NCBI GenBank assembly: GCA_003154635.1
Contig: PMDX01000077.1
Coordinates: forward strand, 1 to 15,400
Direction: 5' to 3'
DNA: 15,400 nt
Origin: Actinomycetota bacterium
GTDB lineage: Bacteria; Actinomycetota; Geothermincolia; Fen-727; Anoxymicrobiaceae
Under the pieces are notes generated by a model. That model saw nothing but the letters and a program-made list of their open reading frames with translations. It did not search any database and was not told the origin of the DNA. How positions within the stretch are numbered: the stretch's first letter is position 1; every line of letters begins with the position of its first letter. Shown in pieces: positions 1-6,205 of this stretch. The position numbers and the translations under genes were made by a program.

Positions 1-323
1 GCGGCATCGTTATATGCGGTTACCAGATCGGCCTTGGCCTGAGCCGCGACAGCGTCACCCAGGTGTACTGCCCCATTCACCGTTGCGGGTGGTACCCCAA
101 GGGTGAACGTATTACCTGGATGGACCCCCACATCTCCATTGATTGCGGTCGGTCCCGTGCTGGTGATCGTCGAGCCGGCCAATAGCGTAAAACTGGAGGC
201 TGTTCCGAGGTCCACCGGCAGTGGGGCCGCCATGCTCGTTGCAGGTACTACCAACATCACTGCCAGTACCAGTAATGATGTCAGTAGTAGCGGCATAAAT
301 CGCATCTTATTAAGTGTTTTCAT
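1..323 (-). CDS. DUF3494 (ice-binding-like) secreted protein, 5' part only
   Basis: The gene starts at ATG 321-323 on the minus strand and stays open to the left edge, so only the first 107 residues are present. A typical Sec signal peptide is visible: K2, K6 and R8, a hydrophobic core at about residues 9-28, and a likely cleavage after T-S-M-A at residue 32. The mature chain begins APLPVDLGTASSFTLLAGST and continues with GPTAINGDVGVHPG and AQAKADLVTAYNDAA. These are the hallmark opening motifs of the DUF3494 beta-solenoid family, which includes ice-binding proteins and many extracellular proteins of unproven function. An AAGGAG ribosome site lies about 8 bases before the ATG and supports this start over M7. 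The first part of the gene and its upstream bases are clearly more AT-rich than the rest of the window, consistent with horizontal acquisition. Whether it binds ice cannot be told from this fragment. Confidence in the family is high. Confidence 0.88.
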   Translation of the reverse strand, partial: MKTLNKMRFMPLLLTSLLVLAVMLVVPATSMAAPLPVDLGTASSFTLLAGSTITSTGPTAINGDVGVHPGNTFTLGVPPATVNGAVHLGDAVAAQAKADLVTAYNDA

Positions 324-337
324 GGTACAGACTCCTT

Positions 338-364
338 CTAACATACGATCTTCAATCTATTCAT
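338..364 (-). other. Possible 8-codon leader ORF before the DUF3494 gene
   Basis: On the minus strand an ATG at 362-364 opens MNRLKIVC and stops at TAG (338-340). It is preceded by AGAGGAAAT, which could act as a ribosome site. Its stop codon abuts the AAGGAG of the DUF3494 gene, so translation of the mini-ORF could affect access to that site. Such short ORFs arise by chance, and I have no independent support. Confidence 0.15.
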
Positions 365-777
365 GATGTATTTCCTCTTAACCACTGAATGCTCCTTTCC
401 AGGTGGATGGCTATAAACAACTGGTTTTCTCAAGGGAGTAAGGTTAAGAATGTCATACGTCGCCCCCTTCGTGTCACCGTGTTGAAGTTGTCTGTTTTAC
501 GTCGTGTCCTGAACGGTGACTGCCAACTGCTGCTCCCCGCTGAAGCGGGCGACGGGGCCACGGTAGGGTTCATCTCCGCTGTTTGGGCTATTGCCCTTCT
601 TCTCGGTAATCTACTGGTTATCGACCAAATGCTCCTAAAGCTTTAACCGACATTTCTCATATCCCCTCTCTCAGGTGATAGAATCCCATTTTGCATGCGG
701 CAGTCGCGGAAGCTCGTGCTGGTTTCCGCTATCCCCATCGAGGACTGGTTGTCTGGGTGTGGAAAGGGGCGCTGTAG
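365..777. other. Non-coding intergenic stretch between divergent genes
   Basis: This gap separates the divergently read DUF3494 and flavoprotein genes and should hold both promoters. Open frames crossing it have no ribosome site and no recognisable protein content. I found no convincing -35/-10 pair. Several inverted repeats cluster in its middle and are listed separately. Near its right end, AAAGGGG about 8 bases before ATG 778 is the ribosome site of the flavoprotein gene. Confidence 0.5.
473..596 (-). promoter_or_regulatory. Cluster of hairpins, possible structured leader RNA
   Basis: Three inverted repeats lie close together. GTCACCGT (473-480) pairs perfectly with ACGGTGAC (513-520). 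CCCGC (536-540) pairs with GCGGG (545-549) around TGAA, and CCCCG (535-539) could instead pair with CGGGG (553-557), giving mutually exclusive folds. GGGC (585-588) pairs with GCCC (593-596). Read on the minus strand this would be a leader of the DUF3494 gene. I compared it by eye with conserved cores of c-di-GMP-I, TPP, cobalamin, SAM, FMN and glycine riboswitches and saw no match. The strand is a guess. Confidence 0.22.
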
Positions 778-1965
778 ATGAGTAAGACGGCTTACGATAT
801 CGTGGTTGTGGGCGGCGGTCCGGCCGGGGCTTCCGCAGCAAGGGCGGCGGTGCAGGGCGGACTCGACACGCTCCTGATAGAGATGCACAAGATGCCGCGG
901 CCCAAACCGTGCTCGGGCTTTCTCTTTGAGGAGGCTTTACGTTTCCTCAGCGAGCAGTATGGCCCGCTTCCCGACGAAGTGATGGCAACTCCCAATACGG
1001 TGAAGGGCGCACGCCTGCGCCTGCCCGGAGACGTGCTCCTCGACGTGCCGATCGAGGGAAAGAACATTTGGCGGGACAGGTTCGACAGCTGGCTCTGCGC
1101 TGAGTCTGGTGCCCCGATACAGGACGGGACAAGGCTGCTCGATTTCGCTGAATGGCGCGACAGGGTCGAGCTCTTATGCAGGAGGAACGGCAAAGTAGTG
1201 AAGGTGACGGCGAGGGTGCTCGTTGCCGCGGACGGGGCGTGCTCCAGGATCACGCGAAAGATCGACCCGGGCTTCCTCGACGGCGTTCCACTGATCGTGG
1301 GAAGCCAGCGGTACTTCCGCACGGAGATAGCGCTCGAGCCCGGATATCTGCACGTCTTCATTTCCCCGGACTACGGTATCTATCCGGCGGCCTACCTCAA
1401 AGATGATCTGATCGTGGTGGACACATCCGTCAAGCCGGGGGCGAAGATACCGCCGGCCCGCGACGCTTTTCTCGCGATGCTCGAGAGGAAGCACGGGTTC
1501 AGGCCGGCGGAACCGGTGCTCAACCTGGGATGCAGGGGCGCTTTTCCCGCCGCCCTCAACCGCTTCTGTACGGGTACGGACAGGGTGCTCGTCACTGGAG
1601 AAGCCGCCGGATTCGTGAACGCCATGGGCGAGGGTATTTCGACTGCGCTCGCCACCGGTCGCCTCGCTGGCATGGCAGCCGCCCAGAGCGGCGCGTCCGC
1701 CCCAGGGCGAGCTTACAGGGAGAGCACCCGGCCCGAGCGCGAAAGGACCACCAAGGAATGGATGCTGCCCGCCGTCATGACGGGGCGTGCCCGGCCTGAG
1801 CTCAAGGACGCGCTCGTCAAACAGCGGCCGTTGACGGCTCTCAAGGTGACCCGGGGAATCCTCGCGTGGCAGAGAATCGGCGGTGTCGTGCCCGGCCTCC
1901 AGAAGTACGCGATCGAGGTCATGGTAAGAAGACTTCTGAATGGCGACTTCGATTTCCGCTCTTGA
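778..1965 (+). CDS. Geranylgeranyl-reductase-family FAD-dependent oxidoreductase
   Basis: A 395-residue flavoprotein of the geranylgeranyl reductase-like branch of the p-hydroxybenzoate hydroxylase superfamily. The N-terminal FAD-binding Rossmann motif is VVVGGGPAGASAA (GGGPAG at residues 12-17), followed by E35 at the end of the second strand, where the ribose is normally bound. The family signature PCSG is at 44-47. The second FAD motif is TGEAAGFVNAMGEGI (from residue 273), matching the G(D/E)AAGF..x..GEGI pattern. The substrate-side motif that archaeal enzymes show as Y-x-W-x-F-P appears here as YGIYPAAYLKDD, so reduction of geranylgeranyl lipids is not assured; other prenyl or polyketide-type double bonds are possible. 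Length is normal for the family (about 390-400). The start has AAAGGGG 8 bases upstream. The gene stands alone and converges on the membrane-protease gene with only about 50 bases between their stops. Confidence 0.85.
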   Translation: MSKTAYDIVVVGGGPAGASAARAAVQGGLDTLLIEMHKMPRPKPCSGFLFEEALRFLSEQYGPLPDEVMATPNTVKGARLRLPGDVLLDVPIEGKNIWRDRFDSWLCAESGAPIQDGTRLLDFAEWRDRVELLCRRNGKVVKVTARVLVAADGACSRITRKIDPGFLDGVPLIVGSQRYFRTEIALEPGYLHVFISPDYGIYPAAYLKDDLIVVDTSVKPGAKIPPARDAFLAMLERKHGFRPAEPVLNLGCRGAFPAALNRFCTGTDRVLVTGEAAGFVNAMGEGISTALATGRLAGMAAAQSGASAPGRAYRESTRPERERTTKEWMLPAVMTGRARPELKDALVKQRPLTALKVTRGILAWQRIGGVVPGLQKYAIEVMVRRLLNGDFDFRS

Positions 1966-2015
1966 TGCAATGACGCCATATATCCGGCAATGTGTGCTGA
2001 TTGACAAATGTACTA

Positions 2016-2696
2016 CTATACGCCGCGGTGAAGAAACAGCAGCGTACGCTGCATGGCAACAAGAGCGGCAACTACAATGACCACGAAGATCAATCCCCTG
2101 TCGGCGGCTTGAAGGGCGCTTGAAACGGTATTGGCGGCCGAGGAAAGTCCGTTGCTGTTGAGGATAAGGTGGGCGATAAGATAGCCGGCTCCGCCAAGCA
2201 CGGCGACTACGACAAGGAACCCGGGCACGGCCCGCAGATCCTGGCGACTCGGGGCGAGGCCGAGCCCTACGAGGAACGTGAGGCCGAGGAACAGGTAGGT
2301 CCAACCGCTGCGCAACATGACGGACCACGCGATGTTGGTAGGAAGCAGCCAGGCGGATAGAAGGTAGATGGCAACCGAGCCCCCGAGCAAGGGCGCTACG
2401 CCTATGAGAAAAGTCCGGATGGTTCCTACTTTCTTATGTACTACTTCTCCGAGCCTGAGTGTTCCATCCGGCATTCGCTTCGGCCTGAAGAGGTGGATTT
2501 CGTAAATGCGGGTCACCGTAACGAGACATGCGAGGGCGTGGAACGATTCGTGGATCATCGTGCCGGGAGCGAGGATGAGGTAGTGGAGCTTGCCGCCGCC
2601 GATAGTCCGGCCGAGAAGGGAACCCGAAATGCGGGATAGGATCATGAGGGCCACGAGGCAGCCGATGAGAATGAGTGCGAACGAGAGTGTATTCAT
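2016..2696 (-). CDS. Small integral-membrane zinc metalloprotease-like protein (M50-like)
   Basis: A 226-residue, very hydrophobic protein with a membrane helix at about 4-20 and several further helices after residue 90. The sequence APGTMIHESFHALACL carries HESFH (49-53), an exact HExxH zinc motif at the start of a hydrophobic segment. Later come GVAPLLGGSVAIYLL and PSRQDLRAVPG, where D153 is a good candidate for the third zinc ligand. This order (HExxH, G-x-x-P-L-x-G, S-x-x-D) is the layout of compact M50B-like membrane peptidases, whose substrates are mostly unknown. No PDZ domain is present, so it is not a canonical site-2 protease. The start at 2696 has no clear ribosome site, so it may be read through from the upstream enzyme gene 85 bases away on the same strand, although a repeat lies between them. 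Family call is fairly sure; proteolytic activity is inferred. Confidence 0.7.
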   Translation of the reverse strand: MNTLSFALILIGCLVALMILSRISGSLLGRTIGGGKLHYLILAPGTMIHESFHALACLVTVTRIYEIHLFRPKRMPDGTLRLGEVVHKKVGTIRTFLIGVAPLLGGSVAIYLLSAWLLPTNIAWSVMLRSGWTYLFLGLTFLVGLGLAPSRQDLRAVPGFLVVVAVLGGAGYLIAHLILNSNGLSSAANTVSSALQAADRGLIFVVIVVAALVAMQRTLLFLHRGV

Positions 2697-2730
2697 TGGG
2701 TCTCATGATGTCTTACTACGCATAGTGAGC

Positions 2731-2770
2731 GCCACCCCACCCTGACCCTCCACCAACGAGGGGGAGGGGA
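2731..2770. repeat. Palindromic intergenic repeat, copy 1
   Basis: This element reads GCCACCCC, then ACCCTGACCCTCC, a short loop, and GAGGGGGAGGGG, so CCCTCC faces GGGAGG as an imperfect hairpin. The same design recurs at 9222-9264 and, partly, at 10947-10973. All three lie between genes. Here it separates the OYE-type gene from the membrane-protease gene, where it could end or attenuate transcription. Confidence 0.65.
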
Positions 2771-2781
2771 TTCAAGAAAAC

Positions 2782-4872
2782 CTATAGGTTCCAGGCGGTG
2801 TCGAAGGCGTCGCGGATGGCGTTGTAGATGCGGCCGGGCTCGCGGGCGTCGCCTATGGGGAAGACGCGCGTGAAGTGTGGCTTGAGCTCTTCGACAAGCT
2901 GGTTTTCGCTCTTCACACCGACCGAAAGCACTACGTGATCGACCTCTCGTGTTATGCAGCGGCCGGACTTGCAGTGAGCCAGCTTGATCTCACCCTCCCC
3001 TATCTCGACCAGCTTGTACGACGTGATGTATTCGGGCTTGTATTCATCCAGCCTGCCGAGCACATCATTGAGATTCTGGAAATAGGCGCCGGGGCCGATC
3101 TCGCTAAGCATCTCAACGACGACAATTCTGTTGCCGTCCTCGGCCAGTTTCTCCGCGGTCTCGAGACCGGTCAATCCCGAGCCGACGACCGCCACGCGCT
3201 TTCCCTGCAGCTTGACGGTCCCGTCGAGCACTTCGTTGACAGTGCAGACGTTTTCACGCTCGACCCCACGGATAGGCGGAACGCACGGTGTCGCGCCGGT
3301 GGCAACCAGGACCGCGTATGGATCAAGGGCCTTGATGTCCGAGAGCGAAGCCGCATGGTGCACGCGTATCTCGGCGCCGCTACGGAGCGCCGCGGATTGC
3401 AGGTCTTCGGTGCACCAGTCGATCTTGGTCTTTCCCGGAGGCTTGTCCGCCAGGTTGAGCTGTCCGCCGGCCGAGGCAGCCTTCTCGAAGACCACGGCCC
3501 TGAACCCTCGCAAGGCACACACCTCGGCGGCTTTCAGTCCCGCGGGCCCGCCGCCGATTACCACGACCGAACGTCCGGCACCGTTCGCGCGCGGCTGGGC
3601 GGTCTCTTGCTCTCTGCCGAGGCGCGGATTGACGGCGCACTCGAGGGACCGACCCATCTGGCCGTTTTCAACGAGGGATTCGAGGCAGCGCAGGCACGAG
3701 ATACATCGCGTGGTCTCGCTCTCCCTTCCCTCCATCGCCTTGGCCGCCCACGCCGGGTCAGCAAGGAACGGCCGCCCGAGGCCGACGAAATCCTGGGTGC
3801 CTTCGGCTATCTGCGTTTCTGCCTGTTCCGGCGAGCGGATGAGGTTGGCGGCGATGATCGGGATCGAAACCGCTTCCTTGACGGCGCGCGCCAGGTTCTT
3901 GCGCCAGCCGTCCTCGAACGTCATGGGCTCGCACCAGTAGTTCATCGTGTCGTACGTCGCTGAGGATACGTCTATCGCGTCGACGCCGGCTTTTTCGAGC
4001 CTCCGCGCGATCTCGACTCCCTCCTCGAGCTCGAGCCCCTGGTCTGGCTTTCCGATCATCCTGTAGAACTCGTCAACGGTTAACCTTACCGCGATCGGGA
4101 AATCCGGCCCGCACTCGCGCTTTATCCCGTCAATGATCTCCAGGGTGAAGCGCATGCGGTTCTCGAGGTTGCCACCGTATGCATCCCTGCGTCGGTTGGT
4201 GTAGGGGCTGTGAAATTGCTGGAGCAGGTAGCCGTGCGCGGCGTGGAGCTCGACGCCGTCACCTTTGCCCAGCTGCACGCGGCGCGCCGCCTTGACGAAA
4301 TCGCGTATCAGGTTGGTTATCTCGTATCTCCTGAGGGGTCGAACCCTCTGATTGTAAAGCTGGCACTGCACGTTAGAGGGCGCTACGACCGCCGGAAAAC
4401 GCACGTACTCGGCCATCGCGTGACCATCGATGGGAAACTTCTCGGTAATGGCAAAGGCCTTGGGCAGCAGTTTGTAGAAACCCGGCCAGAGGTTTCCGAT
4501 GAACTCGATGGACATCGCGGGGATGACCATCATTGACAGGCCCTGGTTGCCCGGATGGTGGAGCTGGCAGAAGACCTTTGTGCCATGAGCATGGAGACGG
4601 TCTACCATGGCGGCAAACGGCACGATATGACGATCGCTTGCCATGGAGGTCTGCCGGGGCATGATAACACCCTGGCCGTTGTTGACCCGGGAGGCGCCCG
4701 TAATGAGCAGGCCCAGGCCGTTCTTCGCTCTCTCCTCGTAGTAATTGATGAGTTGTTCGGATGGAGTGCCGTCGTAGTTGGCCATTCCCGTCACCATCGG
4801 CACAAGAACCGTCCTGTTCCTGATCGTGACGTTGCCAATCGTGCCTTCACTGAAGAGATGTGGGTACCGCAC
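2782..4872 (-). CDS. OYE-family NADH:flavin oxidoreductase with Fe-S and FAD modules (2,4-dienoyl-CoA/enoate reductase type)
   Basis: A 696-residue cytoplasmic enzyme with three modules. Residues 1-370 form an old-yellow-enzyme FMN barrel (opening RYPHLFSEGTIGNVTIRNR; active-site HAAHGYL at 210-216; NRRRDAYGG; NRMRF). A cysteine cluster follows, C390-x2-C393-x2-C396-x15-C412, for a 4Fe-4S centre. A C-terminal FAD/NAD(P) module carries GGGPAG (440-445) and a second dinucleotide motif VVGSGLTGLETAE. FadH, enoate reductases and BaiCD/BaiH-type enzymes share this plan, passing electrons from NAD(P)H through FAD and Fe-S to FMN to reduce an activated C=C bond. The usual cluster spacing is C-x2-C-x3-C-x11/12-C, so this one is slightly unusual. 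The start is GTG at 4870-4872: AAGGAGG sits 5 bases upstream and the family's canonical N-terminus begins exactly there. A longer frame to 4974 adds 34 unrelated residues. Substrate unknown. Confidence 0.88.
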   Translation of the reverse strand: MRYPHLFSEGTIGNVTIRNRTVLVPMVTGMANYDGTPSEQLINYYEERAKNGLGLLITGASRVNNGQGVIMPRQTSMASDRHIVPFAAMVDRLHAHGTKVFCQLHHPGNQGLSMMVIPAMSIEFIGNLWPGFYKLLPKAFAITEKFPIDGHAMAEYVRFPAVVAPSNVQCQLYNQRVRPLRRYEITNLIRDFVKAARRVQLGKGDGVELHAAHGYLLQQFHSPYTNRRRDAYGGNLENRMRFTLEIIDGIKRECGPDFPIAVRLTVDEFYRMIGKPDQGLELEEGVEIARRLEKAGVDAIDVSSATYDTMNYWCEPMTFEDGWRKNLARAVKEAVSIPIIAANLIRSPEQAETQIAEGTQDFVGLGRPFLADPAWAAKAMEGRESETTRCISCLRCLESLVENGQMGRSLECAVNPRLGREQETAQPRANGAGRSVVVIGGGPAGLKAAEVCALRGFRAVVFEKAASAGGQLNLADKPPGKTKIDWCTEDLQSAALRSGAEIRVHHAASLSDIKALDPYAVLVATGATPCVPPIRGVERENVCTVNEVLDGTVKLQGKRVAVVGSGLTGLETAEKLAEDGNRIVVVEMLSEIGPGAYFQNLNDVLGRLDEYKPEYITSYKLVEIGEGEIKLAHCKSGRCITREVDHVVLSVGVKSENQLVEELKPHFTRVFPIGDAREPGRIYNAIRDAFDTAWNL

Positions 4873-4909
4873 ATCCGCCTCCTTGTTCGCCCGCAGGTTG
4901 TGCGGAACC

Positions 4910-4939
4910 TTAATATCACTTCGAGACCGACTTGAGCAA
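4910..4939 (-). promoter_or_regulatory. Possible promoter of the OYE-type gene
   Basis: On the minus strand TTGCTC (4934-4939) and TATTAA (4910-4915) are spaced by 18 bases, about 38 bases before the GTG start. A TTGACA lies a little further upstream (4957-4962) without a well-spaced -10. The match is moderate. Confidence 0.3.
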
Positions 4940-4960
4940 GTAGCCAGGGTCCCAACTGTC

Positions 4961-5014
4961 AAAAAAAAGAGCAACCAGCCCTGACGGTCGTGGATAGATC
5001 CGCGTTCCCGTCAG
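4961..5014 (-). terminator. Likely intrinsic terminator downstream of the GAP-family gene
   Basis: Read on the minus strand, a strong hairpin comes first: CTGACGG (plus 4981-4987) pairs with CCGTCAG (5008-5014), with an inner stem CGTGGA/TCCGCG around TAGA. Next is a small stem AGGGC-TGGTT-GCTCT (4982 down to 4968), and then a run of eight T (4968-4961). The two stems share bases 4981-4982 and cannot both form completely. The hairpin plus U-tract layout fits Rho-independent termination of the upstream gene and insulates the OYE-type gene that follows. Confidence 0.5.
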
Positions 5015-5051
5015 CTTGTATCGTCGTGTTCGAAACCCGGCTCAGCCGCCG

Positions 5052-5137
5052 CCGAGGGAGAAGAGCCCCTCGGGATGATGCCGGGGATGGTCCTTATCGG
5101 TTGAAGTCGAAGGGGCCTGGCAACGCCGATGCCGGGC
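5052..5137. other. Two further GC-rich hairpins after the GAP-family gene
   Basis: CCGAGGG (5052-5058) pairs with CCCTCGG (5067-5073) across 8 bases. GCCTGGCA (5115-5122) pairs with TGCCGGGC (5130-5137), 8 pairs with one wobble, only 5 bases past the stop of the gene at 5143. Neither is followed by a T-run. They may protect the transcript end or add to termination. Confidence 0.35.
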
Positions 5138-5142
5138 TGCCG

Positions 5143-5793
5143 CTAGACCACTGACTTGATTCCCTTCACCAGCAGATATATCGCAAAGATAACCAGGATC
5201 CCCACGCTGATGATCCTCTGATGTTTCACAAGCCAGACCCGCAGGGTCGCAAGGGCTTTCTCCGAGATCTTCGGGAACGCGAGCTCCATGAAGATCGGGA
5301 CGAGCAGCGTGAGAAGGGTCACGAACGTCAGTATCACGAACGCGACCGCGTCGTCCGCGAAATGCAGCCTGGCGTCACTGATGGCATGCAGGCCCGAGAT
5401 GTATATGAGCAGGGTGGAGGTGTTTACGAACATCGTGACCGCCCCTATGGACAGGGTGCGCGTGACCGTGAGGCCTTTGACTTCCTCCGTGGCGGGCTTC
5501 TCTTTGCGTTTCCTCACCGCGAGTGGGATCGCAAGGAGGCAAAGGACCCCTATTCCTATGTCGATGTACCCGCCGACCTTGTGGTTGGAGGCACCCGACC
5601 GGGCATGGAACAGCACAACGAAAACGACCCCGATGGCAGCGAGCGTCAACGTGTAGGACAGCAGGAACAGGAGTGCGTTCTTCCTGGGATGCTTTGCGGT
5701 CATGAGCGAAATGAGCACCATGACGGCAACCGGGCTCACGGATGCCGCTAGCCCTATCAGTATCATGCGCGGAATGAGCGTATTCACACGCAT
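5143..5793 (-). CDS. GAP-family (SfLAP / LysE-like) integral membrane protein
   Basis: A 216-residue membrane protein with about six hydrophobic segments. The opening LIGLAASVSPVAVMVLISL, then a basic loop (TAKHPRKNALLFLLSYTL), a hydrophilic central loop rich in K, R and E (about 93-108), and two or three further helices match the GAP family, related to the LysE/RhtB exporters. Mycobacterial members act in surface-lipid (sulfolipid, glycopeptidolipid) export, so a small-molecule or lipid export role is possible. The basic N-terminal residues and the conserved proline in the first helix are visible. The ATG start (5791-5793) has no evident Shine-Dalgarno site. It is a single gene with hairpins on both sides. 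Family call is good; the substrate is unknown. Confidence 0.72.
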   Translation of the reverse strand: MRVNTLIPRMILIGLAASVSPVAVMVLISLMTAKHPRKNALLFLLSYTLTLAAIGVVFVVLFHARSGASNHKVGGYIDIGIGVLCLLAIPLAVRKRKEKPATEEVKGLTVTRTLSIGAVTMFVNTSTLLIYISGLHAISDARLHFADDAVAFVILTFVTLLTLLVPIFMELAFPKISEKALATLRVWLVKHQRIISVGILVIFAIYLLVKGIKSVV

Positions 5794-5807
5794 AGTATAG
5801 AAGGAAT

Positions 5808-5832
5808 CCCGGGCACTAAGAAAGCGCCCGGG
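5808..5832. other. Perfect 7-bp GC hairpin upstream of the GAP-family gene
   Basis: CCCGGGC (5808-5814) pairs perfectly with GCCCGGG (5826-5832) across an 11-base loop. It lies 15 bases before the GAP-family start and could be in its leader RNA. No T-run follows on either strand, so it does not look like a terminator. Confidence 0.35.
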
Positions 5833-5964
5833 CCGTGAAGGTGTCCGGACGCGGTCTTACGTGGCGATGATCTCTTTTCGCCAGCGACCACCGGGTCGAT
5901 GCTCGTGGAGCTTGCACGGGTGTGCGCCAGCCGGTGCGAGGCGGGAACGCCCTGATGAAAGGTT

Positions 5965-6096
5965 GCCGTACAGCCGCACCGAATCAAACATGGCCTGAGC
6001 GTTCTCTGGCTTTGTATCCGGGGGCATCTCGCCCCCTGAACCCAGGATGAACCCACCTTCCGAGCCGAGCTCGACCACGAGTATCCTCACGCGCAA
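5965..6096 (-). pseudogene. C-terminal remnant of a uroporphyrinogen-decarboxylase-family protein
   Basis: The minus-strand frame reads VVELGSEGGFILGSGGEMPP and then DTKPENAQAMFDSVRLYG. This is the characteristic end of URO-D family proteins, which in anaerobes are often corrinoid-dependent methyltransferase subunits rather than haem enzymes (pattern GGFIL..g.e.P.dt..EN..AM...R.YG). The rest of the roughly 340-residue protein is absent. Upstream in the same frame the sequence is not family-like. After the YG the frame runs on for about 35 unrelated residues to a stop near 5857. No ribosome site or normal start supports it as a live gene. I read it as a decayed or truncated gene filling most of the gap at 5794-6205; the rest of that gap shows no gene. 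Confidence 0.6.
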
Positions 6097-6205
6097 GCTT
6101 CCTCGTGCGCCTTCGCAACGGCGCCCATCTCCACCTACATGTTATAAAGTCATGGCCGGACACGAGCGGCCACGGAATAATACTACCGCGGAACGAGGGC
6201 AACGG

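Noticed and set aside
473..596. c-di-GMP or other known riboswitch
   Set aside because: Conserved core sequences of c-di-GMP-I, TPP, cobalamin, SAM, FMN and glycine riboswitches were not found on either strand.
389..646. Plus-strand 85-codon frame in the left intergenic gap
   Set aside because: It has no ribosome site, the content is not family-like, and it overlaps the hairpin cluster.
2001..2020. TTGACA followed by CTATAC resembling a promoter
   Set aside because: The spacer is only about 9-11 bases, and the site is between two convergent genes where no start is needed.
1174..2328. Minus-strand open frame of 384 codons across two genes
   Set aside because: It is antisense to the GGR-like gene and overlaps the protease gene in another frame. 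It is arginine-rich with no motif.
4872..4974. Longer N-terminus of the OYE-type protein starting at 4974
   Set aside because: The extra 34 residues do not fit the family, and they span the terminator T-tract and the putative promoter. The AAGGAGG site and the canonical family start both point to GTG 4872.
5025..5045. GTGTTCGAAACCCGG resembling a tRNA T-arm
   Set aside because: No matching acceptor, D or anticodon arms could be formed around it.
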